Origin: Fluctibacter corallii
GTDB taxonomy: Bacteria > Pseudomonadota > Gammaproteobacteria > Enterobacterales > Alteromonadaceae
Assembly (NCBI RefSeq): GCF_025751585.1
Contig: NZ_JAOWKX010000006.1
Location: 75,099-139,098 of the forward strand
DNA: 64,000 nt
Direction: 5' to 3'
Positions 36,405 through 45,700 of this stretch are shown one piece after another (the stretch's first letter is position 1; each line of letters begins with the position of its first letter). Both the position numbers and the translations under genes were made by a program. Below the pieces are notes generated by a model that was not told the origin of the DNA, made no database searches, and saw nothing but the letters and a program-made list of their open reading frames with translations.

Positions 36405-36795
36405 TCAGGGCATTTTTCAGATATTTAAGAGCATTCTCTTTATCAATACCACATTGCTTCGGCAGAGTGGCTATCTCTTTCTGTAGAATTTTCGAAACCA
36501 TTGCCTTTTTATTTTCAATTGAAGCGCAACAATAAGTATCATATTCAAAGGGTAATTGAATTATGAAGACACCGCTTAAAACATCATCAATGTATTTTGG
36601 AGACTTCCATTCATCCAAAACCTCTTTTCGAGAAAGCTTAACTACAATTTTCCCGAAGTTACCTGTTACATTTTTTTTAAGTGTTTTATATAGATAATCC
36701 GATATTTCTTTAGTATCTGTAGCAAATTGGAATGCGGCCTCTTTTCCAAAATGCTTAGATAAATGTATTTCGATTTCACGTAAGTACTTATTCAT
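36385..36795 (-). CDS. Putative immunity protein of displaced tip 3
   Basis: A 136-residue soluble, Lys/Glu-rich protein (MNKYLREIEIHLSKHFGKEA start; contains YDTYCCASIENKKAMVSKIL). It starts 9 bp after the GIY-YIG-like tip ends. The family is not recognised. By position it is the cognate immunity gene. It has no leucine-rich repeats, unlike the partners of the other GIY-YIG tips. Confidence 0.55.
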   Translation of the reverse strand: MNKYLREIEIHLSKHFGKEAAFQFATDTKEISDYLYKTLKKNVTGNFGKIVVKLSRKEVLDEWKSPKYIDDVLSGVFIIQLPFEYDTYCCASIENKKAMVSKILQKEIATLPKQCGIDKENALKYLKNALNKAGYY

Positions 36796-36804
36796 TGTTT
36801 TACC

Positions 36805-37556
36805 TTAATAGCAAGTTGGCCGTTTATTACCTTCAGGATTGTGCCCATTAGCTTTATAATATGCACAAACTAGCGCTTTCTCAGCAGCCAATGCGGCCAA
36901 CCTATTTGGTAGGTCACTAAACATCACAACTGACACATACCTTTTAGCTCTAACCTTTTTATTGAGTTTATTTACCTGAGCATTTGCTCTCTTTGACGAT
37001 CCATTTTTATTTAACGCACCACCACTTATACCATATTTGTAAATATCAAAGTCTTGTACATCATCAATTCTATATAAATGTTGTCGCTTCCCACTATTTT
37101 TACTATTTCCATGAACCTTTTTACGCTTATTGGAAAGTCGCATTATCTTTAATGCAGGTGCGGCTGGTAGCATCCCTAAAAGGATTCCAGAGCCTATGTT
37201 TAATGGAGAGGCATTGTCACCGCCATTGGTAGCCAAAACTGAACACATCAACTACAACGTTCGCTCTCGTCGCTAACATAGCTGTAATATCAACAGCTCT
37301 CATAGTCGATGCCATACTAAAATGCCCTGTTGGATCAAATTTGTTTGATGGTTCAGCATCTGCGTAAATATATTTATTAAGTGTAATTGGATTTGTTAGA
37401 CGTCCCATCCAAGTATCCATCTGCGTAAACCGCCCGACTCCTTGGTTGTAATATCTCGCTCTCAGGTAATAGCTATCTAATTCAGAATCATACTGTTCAC
37501 TGGTAAACAGATAGTCGTTATCTGTTGAGCCCGTTTGATTCAGGAGTGTACCGAAT
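36805..37556 (-). pseudogene. Displaced Rhs tip 3: GIY-YIG-like nuclease toxin, frameshifted
   Basis: The core end (GRFTQMDTWMGRLTNPITLN, NKFDPTG) runs in one frame to 37217, reading VVVDVFSFGYQWR then stop. The toxin continues from about 37251 in another frame (SVLATNGGDNASPLNIGSGI). Its C-terminal part has HLYRIDD, YKYGIS, SKRANAQV, AAEKALVCAYY and GNKRPTCY. This order (LY-I / YGIS / R / E / N) fits a GIY-YIG fold. The pre-toxin HFSMASTMRAVDITAMLATR resembles that of the EndoU tip. A one-base insertion or two-base loss near 37240 explains the break. Confidence 0.65.
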
Positions 37557-37875
37557 GATCGACCAGACTTTACTAGACAGTTTTTATAAAAAATTCATCG
37601 ACAACCGGCACAGAGGTCGTTCAACTTTGAGCTATCCAACAAACATCTTCGAATCTTTAGCCATTCATTAACGCGCAGTGGGGAAATTTTTTGCCGTATT
37701 TGGTCCAATTGTTTGTCACTCTCTGATCCAAGGCAATAATCATCGTGTCAAAGACAATTAGCGCATACTGATCCAAAATCAGGGTTTATCCACGTGGAAA
37801 ACCCCACCCTTCTGGACCAAGCAGAAACCCGCTTTGGACTAAAAAAATGATAAACGTGTGGACCAATCAAGGTAC
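37418..37875 (-). repeat. Rhs core end plus spacer repeat R3 (long form)
   Basis: Core end 37418-37556 followed by the spacer 37557-37875. The same breakpoint (GAATG|ATCGACC) as in R2, R4 and R5. R3 has an extra GGTCCAATTGTTTGTCACTC segment inside the long middle block. Confidence 0.8.
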
Positions 37876-38019
37876 AAACATTACAGCGTGAAAAACACTG
37901 CTACACTTCTTCAATAAACTCATGTGAGAAATTCCATCGTCATTTGCTATCCTTGCATCAACACTGCTTTTAATCAAATATCTTGCGATTTCATGGCGTT
38001 TTTGTTCTACCGCTTCTAT
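37867..38019 (-). pseudogene. Ankyrin-repeat fragment behind an immunity gene stop
   Basis: Directly after the TAA of the 38020-38403 gene, and in the same frame, the sequence reads IEAVEQKRHEIARYLI, KSSVDARIANDDGISHMSLL, ending at TGA inside spacer R3. HEIARYLI...VDARIANDDG is a typical ankyrin repeat. It has no start codon. Either the immunity gene once carried a C-terminal ankyrin part cut by a new stop, or an ankyrin immunity gene was truncated by recombination. Confidence 0.5.
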
Positions 38020-38403
38020 TTATTCTATGGCATCTGATTTATATAGTGTCACCGTAAAACTAGCTCCCATTTTATTCATTTTGGAAATCATCGAATCACT
38101 AATTTCTATTTGGCATGAGCTTTTTTCTAAATGTCCTTCATATCCAAAATCAAAATTCTTGGTTTCACAGCTTTTCCATTGCATCTTTGCTTCTTCAGAT
38201 AAATCATTAAATATTGAGAAATACATATCTAACAAATACTGCTCATCACCGTTCAAGCCTGCCAATTCAAAAGAATAATGACTGTGACCCTCTAAAAAGC
38301 CTTCGTTCATTACTACTAAGTTACTTTTCAGCTCACCCACAAGTAAATTAATATTGTTTTTAGATTTTAGATCAAAATCTATATTCAAAAATTCAAGGCT
38401 CAT
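38020..38403 (-). CDS. Putative immunity protein of displaced tip 4 remnant
   Basis: A 127-residue acidic soluble protein (MSLEFLNIDFDLKSKNNINL start). The family is not recognised. It follows the degraded tip at 38447-38625 by about 45 bp, in the position of an immunity gene. It ends in a stop after which an ankyrin repeat continues in frame (37867-38019). Confidence 0.5.
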   Translation of the reverse strand: MSLEFLNIDFDLKSKNNINLLVGELKSNLVVMNEGFLEGHSHYSFELAGLNGDEQYLLDMYFSIFNDLSEEAKMQWKSCETKNFDFGYEGHLEKSSCQIEISDSMISKMNKMGASFTVTLYKSDAIE

Positions 38404-38446
38404 AAGACCCCTTTACTAAACGAATAAGTAATTTATTTATCATAAG

Positions 38447-38625
38447 TTAGTTGTTTCCTCTTGGGCACTGAATTAACGCCCGGCCTTTCCAACATTGACG
38501 GGGTTTACAGTGTCGAGCTTGAGTTCCACTAACACAACGTGCACTTGCTAAAGCTTGCGCATTTGTAATAGCTTGCCTTAGAGTATTACCAGTTTGGACC
38601 AAACTGAATATATTGATAGCTGCAA
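38447..38625 (-). pseudogene. Headless Rhs tip remnant 4
   Basis: An open frame of about 59 codons without start: IAAINIFSLVQTGNTLRQAI then TNAQALASARCVSGTQARHC and end GRALIQCPRGNN. The first part recalls the pre-toxin helix of the neighbouring tips (VAVDVFSS, VVVDVFS). It contains TTTGGTCCAAAC, a hexamer seen throughout the spacer repeats, near its 5' end. The toxin class cannot be named. It sits between the EndoU module and its own immunity gene and lacks a core and a spacer. Confidence 0.4.
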
Positions 38626-38647
38626 TTTATCCATTTAAAAAACGAAT

Positions 38648-39064
38648 TTAAATAACATCAACCCAAGAAAACATGTAGCACTCTCGCTGACCAATAAAAA
38701 GCATAAGAAGGCTAGAAAAACTTTCCTCGATTAAATATGACTCTTCAAAATTTATGTTTCTGACTAGAGCAACATCTAAACGAACATTTGTTTTAGGCTC
38801 AAATTTAGATAACCTATTCACTACAGAAGATATTTTATACTCACTTTCTGCCTTACTGATTTTTACTAACGATATTGACTGGTAAAAATCTTCAAAGTCT
38901 TTTTCTTTTTTTGAATTTGGTGTACCGGAGCTGTAGTTTTCCGCTTCAATCCAAAGAGCTTTTAATATTTCTTTTATTTCAACCATGTTTTTTTCAGAAG
39001 AAATTAACATTAGATTACCTACATGTTCCTCTTCACTTCTGTATTCATAAACACTTATAGACAT
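38648..39064 (-). CDS. Putative immunity protein of the EndoU tip
   Basis: A 138-residue soluble protein (MSISVYEYRSEEEHVGNLML start, end FIGQRECYMFSWVDVI) that begins 9 bp after the EndoU toxin stop. The family is not recognised. Position and size are those of a cognate immunity gene. Confidence 0.6.
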   Translation of the reverse strand: MSISVYEYRSEEEHVGNLMLISSEKNMVEIKEILKALWIEAENYSSGTPNSKKEKDFEDFYQSISLVKISKAESEYKISSVVNRLSKFEPKTNVRLDVALVRNINFEESYLIEESFSSLLMLFIGQRECYMFSWVDVI

Positions 39065-39073
39065 ATAGATTAA

Positions 39074-39775
39074 TTACCTCAACGGGTGTCCTTGTAACCA
39101 AATTCCATCTTTTACGTAATACTGAACTTTTACAACTCCCATATTTAAAGTTCCCTTACTTTTTGCTCTATTCTTCAGCCAGCCAAGATATAGAGACGCG
39201 CCGACCGCAGATCTACTCCAAGAATCAGGAAACATAGTTGATTTCTTTCTTCTAAACCTGCCAGTCTTATAGTCTGCAACGTTAACCCATGCTTTATAGA
39301 CGCCATTAGGTTTCTTCCAAAGCACTTCAGAGACATGCGATGAACCTGCACTATGCTGAGTACCTACTATTGCCGTGCTGTGAAATCCTTGGGCAGTTCT
39401 TCTTTTAATTTCACCATGAAATATGTGCTTATCATCAAGAATAGGAACTATACACCTAATTTTTGAACATAGTTTTTTAGCGAAAAGCTTGACTAATTTT
39501 GCTGAACTACTCATACCAACTAACGTCGCCATACCAACTTGTTGTGGAGTAACTTCTTCACTATTCATTGTCGAACTGAACACGTCGACAGCGACACTTG
39601 CTCGGCTTGCCAGAGATGCAGCAGCATCCAGCGCCCTAACCGTTGAAGCAATCGAAAAATGCCCTGTCGGATCAATAATATTAATAGGATCAGCATGAGT
39701 ATACATGTACTTATGCAGGGTAAGCGGTTCGCCCATTCGTCCCTGATAAGTATCCATCTGCGTAAACCGACCCAC
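39074..39775 (-). CDS. Displaced Rhs tip 5: EndoU-type RNase toxin
   Basis: A 233-residue frame that starts at the internal Met before GRFTQMD and includes the core tail and INIIDPTG (the DPxG self-cleavage-type motif). It goes on through a pre-toxin helix (HFSIASTVRALDAAASLASR) to a C-terminal domain at about residues 115-233. That domain has KHIFHGEIKRRTAQGFHS, PNGVYKAWVNV and KKSTMFPDSWSRSAV, the H...G(F)H...KST.FP.SW pattern of bacterial EndoU nucleases (catalytic His near 117 and 132; Ser/Thr near 179). EndoU toxins cleave tRNA or other RNA in competitor cells. The displaced copy has no start codon or ribosome-binding site in front of the core, so it is probably silent until recombined into the live Rhs gene. 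The frame itself is intact. Confidence 0.75.
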   Translation of the reverse strand: MGRFTQMDTYQGRMGEPLTLHKYMYTHADPINIIDPTGHFSIASTVRALDAAASLASRASVAVDVFSSTMNSEEVTPQQVGMATLVGMSSSAKLVKLFAKKLCSKIRCIVPILDDKHIFHGEIKRRTAQGFHSTAIVGTQHSAGSSHVSEVLWKKPNGVYKAWVNVADYKTGRFRRKKSTMFPDSWSRSAVGASLYLGWLKNRAKSKGTLNMGVVKVQYYVKDGIWLQGHPLR

Positions 39776-40166
39776 GCTCCGGTCGTAATAACGTGCACTT
39801 AGGTAATAGTTATCTAATTCAGAATCATACTGTTCACCGGTAAACAGATAGTCGTTATCTGTTGAGCCCGTTTGGTTCAGGAGTGTACCGAATGATCGAC
39901 CAGACTTTGCTAGGCAGCTTTTATAAAAAATTCATCGACAACCGCCACAGAGGTCGATCAACTTTGAGCTATCCAACAAACATCTACGAATCTCTATCCA
40001 TTCATTAACGCGCCGCAGATAAAAGTTTTCACCACACTTGGTCCAAGGCAATAATCATCGTGTTACTGACAATTAGCACATGCTGGTCCAAAATCAGGGA
40101 TTATCTAGGTGGCAAATCCCAGCCTTCTGGACCAACACGGAACCTGTTTTGGACCAGACATGTTAC
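39757..40166 (-). repeat. Rhs core end plus spacer repeat R4 (long form)
   Basis: Core end 39757-39894, spacer 39895-40166. It differs from R2, R3 and R5 by TTTGCTAGGCAGC in place of TTTACTAGACAGT at the spacer start. The breakpoint is the same. Confidence 0.8.
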
Positions 40167-40209
40167 AGATGTACCCAGCTAGCAATTACTGCCTTACTAT
40201 ATAAAGTCA

Positions 40210-40413
40210 CTAATCCTCTGGTGGTTTATAAGGTTCCCAACCCATCTTAATATGATGAGCAGCCATTGCTTCCTCTGGTGTATCCGCGACTATAGTGTGT
40301 AGCAACTTCGCTTTCCCAAAAAATAACCCTTTGTCCTTAAACTGCTTTATTCCTTCTTGGTCCGCAAAGGTAACACCATTATCATCCTGCCAAGCTTCAT
40401 ATGTAATTTTCAT
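40210..40413 (-). CDS. Small conserved-looking protein in Rhs tip module
   Basis: A 67-residue protein: MKITYEAWQDDNGVTFADQE, then LLHTIVADTPEEAMAAHHIK and MGWEPYKPPED. The ending HHIKMGWEPY is familiar from small hypothetical proteins that accompany Rhs toxin modules, but I cannot name a domain or a function. It follows the immunity gene of the unknown tip by about 50 bp and may be a second, accessory immunity protein. Confidence 0.5.
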   Translation of the reverse strand: MKITYEAWQDDNGVTFADQEGIKQFKDKGLFFGKAKLLHTIVADTPEEAMAAHHIKMGWEPYKPPED

Positions 40414-40465
40414 GTATCAGTTTGTATAAACAAAATTTCTGGAAAGCATAAAATACAAAGCATAA

Positions 40466-40948
40466 TTAAATTATCTCAACATCATTGCCATCTGTTTCGT
40501 ATAAAAAGTAATCATCAGAAAGCACTTCAACTGTTTTTTTTCCATTCTCAATGTTTACTGCACCCCAACATAATTCTCCTTTTTCAAAATCGGCGATATC
40601 TATTAAACACTTGACCCTAATAGATTTAATACCTTGACCAAGAAAATAGGAAACATTTTCAAAGTAATCCGCCAAAAATTTCGACCGAGAAATGTATTTT
40701 TCAACTAACATTTCATCTCTCACCATGCCTAGAATAACGGGATTAGATATCTTTAACTTTTCTATCTTTTCTTCTTGATCTTTTGAGAGATACGTTAATT
40801 CCTGACTGTTAAAATCTAGGCGCTTATCTAATTCGTAAACTCCGTATTTTCCATCGTAAGATTTAGCTAAGTTGCAAAAACCTATATCTGTTTGTGATTC
40901 TATTATTTCATCTATTGATGAGGGACTCGCTACCAAATATATAGACAT
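40466..40948 (-). CDS. Putative immunity protein of the unknown tip 6
   Basis: A 160-residue protein (MSIYLVASPSSIDEIIESQT) resembling DUF1877/YfbM-like proteins in its start and in EELTYLSKDQ- and EVLSDDYFLYE-like patterns (observed: QELTYLSKDQEEKIEKLK). It begins about 27 bp after the toxin frame ends. The position is that of an immunity gene. The family suggestion is weak. Confidence 0.5.
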   Translation of the reverse strand: MSIYLVASPSSIDEIIESQTDIGFCNLAKSYDGKYGVYELDKRLDFNSQELTYLSKDQEEKIEKLKISNPVILGMVRDEMLVEKYISRSKFLADYFENVSYFLGQGIKSIRVKCLIDIADFEKGELCWGAVNIENGKKTVEVLSDDYFLYETDGNDVEII

Positions 40949-40975
40949 TTATCATTTCCCCAATCGAACTTTAAA

Positions 40976-41509
40976 CTAATATTCCACACCATATCGATGT
41001 GTAATATTATAAAAATAATGCACTTCGACACGGCGCCCCGCGATACCTTTCCTCTTATTCTTTTTACCTGAACCAGGCTGACCATTGTCATGAGATCTTT
41101 TAATCCACTTACCTTCGCCATAGGCCCTTATTAATCTAGGTAGCACTTTCACATTAAATCCAATACCTATTCCTGCTCCAAGTTTTACTTCTAACATAAC
41201 TTTCGCCTCTTCTAAACCGGTTGGAATTTCATCTTTGACACGTTTTTTAATGCCACTTCTTCTTGTGTATCTATTTAGCTGACTGAAGTTACGTTTAACT
41301 TGCGCTTTACCAACCTGATTGGAGAATATACTTATATAGGATTTCGCATTAATCCTAGCCGCTAGTAATGCGGATCTGATCGTATTATTTAATCCAGAGC
41401 TAACCAGGAAGTTCCCTGATGGATCATAATTGTTGACTGGATCTGATTCGGCATAAACAAATTTGTTCAGCGAACTTGGTATCAGGGTATTTCCCATCCA
41501 AGTATCCAT
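40976..41509 (-). CDS. Displaced Rhs tip 6: intact tip with unknown toxin domain
   Basis: A 177-residue frame starting at the internal ATG of GRFTQMD (MDTWMGNTLIPSSLNKFVYA), with NNYDPSG at residues 26-32. The C-terminal domain (residues about 70-177) is basic: RRSGIKKRVKDEIPTGLEEA, VMLEVKLGAGIGIGFNVKVL, GKWIKRSHDNGQPGSGKKNK and the end RRVEVHYFYNITHRYGVEY. I do not recognise the toxin family. This is the displaced module nearest the live gene, its core is almost identical to it, and its frame is unbroken. An upstream in-frame TGA within the spacer shows it cannot be read from outside, so it is likely a reserve or recently displaced tip. Confidence 0.6.
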   Translation of the reverse strand: MDTWMGNTLIPSSLNKFVYAESDPVNNYDPSGNFLVSSGLNNTIRSALLAARINAKSYISIFSNQVGKAQVKRNFSQLNRYTRRSGIKKRVKDEIPTGLEEAKVMLEVKLGAGIGIGFNVKVLPRLIRAYGEGKWIKRSHDNGQPGSGKKNKRKGIAGRRVEVHYFYNITHRYGVEY

Positions 41510-41863
41510 CTGCGTAAACCGCCCTACATTCTGGTCGTAATAACGTGCACGTAGGTAATAGTTATCTAATTCAGAATCATACTGTTCACCGGTAAACAGA
41601 TAGTCGTTATCTGTTGAGCCCGTTTGGTTCAGGAGTGTACCGAATGATCGACCAGACTTTACTAGACAGTTTTTATAAAAAATTCATCAACAACCGCCAC
41701 AGAGGTCGATCAACTTTGAGCTATCCAACAAACATCTTCGAATCTTTAGCCATTCATTAACGCGCTGCGGGGAAATCTACCCCTTCTGGACCAGCGCAGA
41801 ACCGGTTTTGGACCGCAAGGTGATAAACGCGTGGACCAGAAAAGGACGTTATTTTGGACCAAA
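41495..41863 (-). repeat. Rhs core end plus spacer repeat R5 (short form)
   Basis: Core end 41495-41646 is almost identical to the live gene over about 150 bp (one visible change, GTTTGG versus GTTTGA). The spacer 41647-41863 is the short form, like R1. Confidence 0.85.
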
Positions 41864-41897
41864 TTCAATGTCAAATTTTGTCTAAAAAAATTAGCAA

Positions 41898-42767
41898 TTA
41901 ACAATTATTTCTTTTGTCTAAGATCTCTTTCATTTCAACAGCACCCATCGAGTAACCTTTTCGTTTGCTAAAAATAGCTCTTCTCATCGACGGGATTTCC
42001 AAAAGAGCTTTGATGTCCATGTCTTCAACTGTTGTTGAGTCTCCTAACTCAACGAACTTTAGCTTGTCTGATTTGAGTAATTTAAGAGACGGAATAGATT
42101 TATTCATAAAATAAAACTCTTCAAGTGATGTCAGGAGACTCAAAACCGAATAGTCAGAAATCTTATTTGAGCCAGAAATATAAAACTCTTTCAACTCAGG
42201 ATGGAAAGCTAACCCATCAATATTGGTTAATTTTAAATTTCGCTCAAGAGTCAAAGAGCTTATATTCGAAAATTTTGAAAGCCCGTCTAAATTGCCTACC
42301 GAGGAAGAAGCTAATAACAAGCTGTTAACACTTTCGAATAAACTGTGCGGCAAACTCTCAAGCGGACCTTTAAATTTACTTAAACCTAAAATTTTTGGCT
42401 TAATTGACGAAGTAAGAATTGACTTTGTGGTTCTACAGAACTCAATGTCTAGCTCTTTTATTTTCTTGAAGTTATTAAAATCAATTACACCTTTCATCGG
42501 TCCCTCTAAATAGAGGTATTCAAGATTCGGCAATTCATTTATCCACGATATATCTTGATTCTCATATGGGCAGTATCTTATTGCTTTCACATGATTTAAC
42601 TCTTTCGTGATCGTCCCAAGTATAGAAACGTCTTCATGCGGCACCCATATTGATTCAAAGTTATTTGAAAAGATTTCTTCAAGATCTTCTTTTTCTAACT
42701 TACCGTGTATTTGCAACTCGTTAAGATCAAGAGACTCCAAATATTTATGTCTTATTTTGTTACCCAT
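41898..42767 (-). CDS. Leucine-rich-repeat immunity protein of the live Rhs toxin
   Basis: A 289-residue soluble protein of degenerate leucine-rich repeats (ISWINELPNLEYLYLEGPMK, FNNFKKIKELDIEFC, LSKFSNISSLTLERNLKLTN, HPELKEFYISGSNKI). It begins 6 bp after the stop of the giant Rhs gene, directly following the GIY-YIG nuclease tip. By position it is the active immunity gene. The LRR scaffold matches the partner of the other GIY-YIG-type tail at 35107-36078. LRR immunity proteins to nuclease tips are uncommon but plausible protein-binding solenoids. Confidence 0.7.
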   Translation of the reverse strand: MGNKIRHKYLESLDLNELQIHGKLEKEDLEEIFSNNFESIWVPHEDVSILGTITKELNHVKAIRYCPYENQDISWINELPNLEYLYLEGPMKGVIDFNNFKKIKELDIEFCRTTKSILTSSIKPKILGLSKFKGPLESLPHSLFESVNSLLLASSSVGNLDGLSKFSNISSLTLERNLKLTNIDGLAFHPELKEFYISGSNKISDYSVLSLLTSLEEFYFMNKSIPSLKLLKSDKLKFVELGDSTTVEDMDIKALLEIPSMRRAIFSKRKGYSMGAVEMKEILDKRNNC

Positions 42768-42773
42768 GCTGCT

Positions 42774-45700
42774 TTATCCTGTCGGGCATATTTTGAATTT
42801 TTTCATTAACTTCGCAAGGTCTTTTCTTTTTTCAGTATTGAACTGATTGCGTTTGTTCGCTGATTTCCCTCGAGAATTTTTCCCGCTTGATTTGCCTCCA
42901 GGCCCATCCAAATCGTCAATGAAAGACTGCTCCAAAGCATCTAAAACATCATCTAACTTGTCGGCAACACTAGGCGCAATTTCTACAGGTAAAATATGGG
43001 TTAAATTCGCAATATCAGTTCTGCTCTTCCTAAAGTGTGCTCTTATTCGTGTTACAACGTTAGCTCTAGATTGACCAACGTATGGTTTGTTGATCTTCGT
43101 ATCATCAAAAACATAAAGACCAATCGCTCTGGAGATATAGCTTTCAGCTAGCTCTTCCACGATAAAGCAACCGCCATTCCAAATTAACTTGCGCCCAGTT
43201 ACAGCACCTGAGTGACCAGGTATTGCTCTTCCTACTGTCTGAATATTTCTCAATATATTCTGAGTTGTTCGAGCGGCCATTATATCTCCCAAACCAAACA
43301 TCCCTGTAGGATCGATAAAGTTAACCCCGTCTGAATAGGCGTAAATATATTTATTGAGTGTAATTGGTTCATCATCAACACCCATCCAAGTATCCATCTG
43401 CGTAAACCGCCCTACATTCTGGTCGTAATAACGTGCACGTAGGTAATAGTTATCTAATTCAGAATCATACTGTTCACCGGTAAACAGATAGTCGTTATCT
43501 GTTGAGCCCGTTTGATTCAGGAGTGTACCGAATGCTTCGTATGTATACGCGTCTGTGATTTGTGCCTGACTGTCAGATAGCGTTCGCGTCGTGCCTAAAC
43601 TATCGTAGTGGAAGTATGTATAAGCATCGGACTCGTTTTGACTAATGAGGTCATTTCCATAGAGGTACTCTTTGAGAATGCTATTACTTGCGTCTTGCTC
43701 GGCAATGACTTGCTGATAGGCCTGATTGCTATCCACAATATAGTCAGTGTTAACGCCGTCAATTGACTTGGCGACACGAATAGCATCCACGTTGTATTCA
43801 AATTCTACCGTTCTGATACTATCACTAAACTGCATCAATCGCTGATTGGTGTTGTAGGTATAGGTTTTGGTGATAGCGCCATCGGTTTGTTCGGTGAGAT
43901 TACCCTGCGCATCGTACGTATAACGGTTATCTCCTTCTGAGAGCAGACGGTCATTGTCATCATAGGTGTATGTTGTACTCACACCATTGATAAGGCTACT
44001 TGTCCGATTGCCAACGTTATCGTAGGTGTACGTTGCATTGTAATCGCCATTGAAGGCATCAGTTATGGTTTCTGCAGTGAGTCGATACACATCGTCATAG
44101 GTGAAAGTGCTTTGTCGGCCTGTATGCTCAACAATGCTTGTTCTGCGACCGGTGTTATCCAGCGTATAGGTATAACTGGTCAGTACATTCTCGTCCGCAT
44201 CAATCGTGGTAACCGAGGTTGGCCGGTTAAGCGCATCATAAGCGGTCACACTGGTTAATCCGTTCGCGTAATAAATATGTGTTTGGTTTCCAACCGCATC
44301 ATACGCGAAGGTGGTAGTTTGCTGCGCGTTATCCGTAACCGATATTAACCGATTCAGCGCATCATAGGAGTAGGTTTCCGAGCGCACATCGCCATTAACA
44401 TAGGTTGTAGTCATGTTGGTTTTGTTACCAGCAGCATCATAGCCATATGCGATAGTGGCGCCGTTAGGTTGTACCTCTTCTATTAACTGGTCTCGATTGT
44501 CATATTTATAATGGTATTCGCCACTGTGGTTTTTAGCGTAGGTGCGATTTCCATTTGCATCGTAGCGAAACGTCTCACGAATATCTGGTCCACTGACTGA
44601 CATTACACGCGAAGCGCTTCTTTCATAGCTATAGTTGATTGTTTGGCCGTTAAAATTGACATGTTTGATGACATTGTCTGCGCGGTCATATTCAAATGTT
44701 TCCCTTTGGCCCATCGGTAAAATTCTCGCGGTTACTCTGCCGCGGCTGTCATATTCCCACTGGGTTTTGCGTCCTTGAGCATCAATCTGTGCGATTTTAT
44801 TGCCCGCTTCGTCGTAATGGTAACGCGTCTCCTGATTTAGCCCATCCTTTACTAGCGTAAGTCGACCGATTTCATCGTAAGTGTAGTGAATCGTCCGCGC
44901 ATTCTGATCCGTTTTACTAATATTTCGACCCAAGGCGTCAAAACCGTCAGATAACGAAGTCGCATCTTCGAACGTGGTGCTAATTCGCCTGTCTAATTTG
45001 TCGTACGTATAAGAAGTCGTTCGGCCCAGCGGATCTATTTCAGTGATTACATTACCGTTACCATCATAGGCATAGTGCCATTCTTGGCCTAACGCATTGG
45101 TTGTAGTAATTCTTTGGCCTGCTTTATCGTACGTAAACGTGGTGGTGCTTCCATTCTCATCTGTTTCTGAAGCCAAGTAGCCCGCTTCGTCATAACGCAT
45201 TGTAATAAAGCTGCCATCGTCGTAAGTCGTTTTTACTACACGATTGAGCTTGTCATATGTATGGGTGGTAACGTTTCCATTTCGGTCAGTTTCGCTTAAT
45301 CTGTTCCCCTCTGGATCGTAGGTGAACTGTTCAAAGCTTTCGTCTGAATAGTGAGTTTTAAGCAGGCGATGATAAACGTCATACTCATGACTAAGACTAA
45401 CCAACCCATCGTATTCACTGCGCTTGTTACCCATCGCATCGTAGCTAACACTTTGTAGCAATCCCTCGCCATCTTGTTCACTAGTCAAACGCCCTACGTT
45501 ATCGTAACGGTATTGAATGGCATCCTCACTGATGCTGGCATCGGCCGTGGTTCGAAACAAAATCTTGGTAGTAAGTTGATTATCACCATTATAGGTATAA
45601 GTCGTAGCTGACCCGTCAGGGTTGTCTTGGCGGGTCTTATTACCCTGCTCGTCATAGCTGAACTTCGTTTGATGACCGAGACCGTTCTGAGTCAGGGTTA

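Noticed and set aside
33098..41863. Spacer repeats as insertion sequences or a CRISPR array
   Set aside because: They are long, few, contain no transposase frame and no regular spacer units, and I see no terminal inverted repeats that would define an element.
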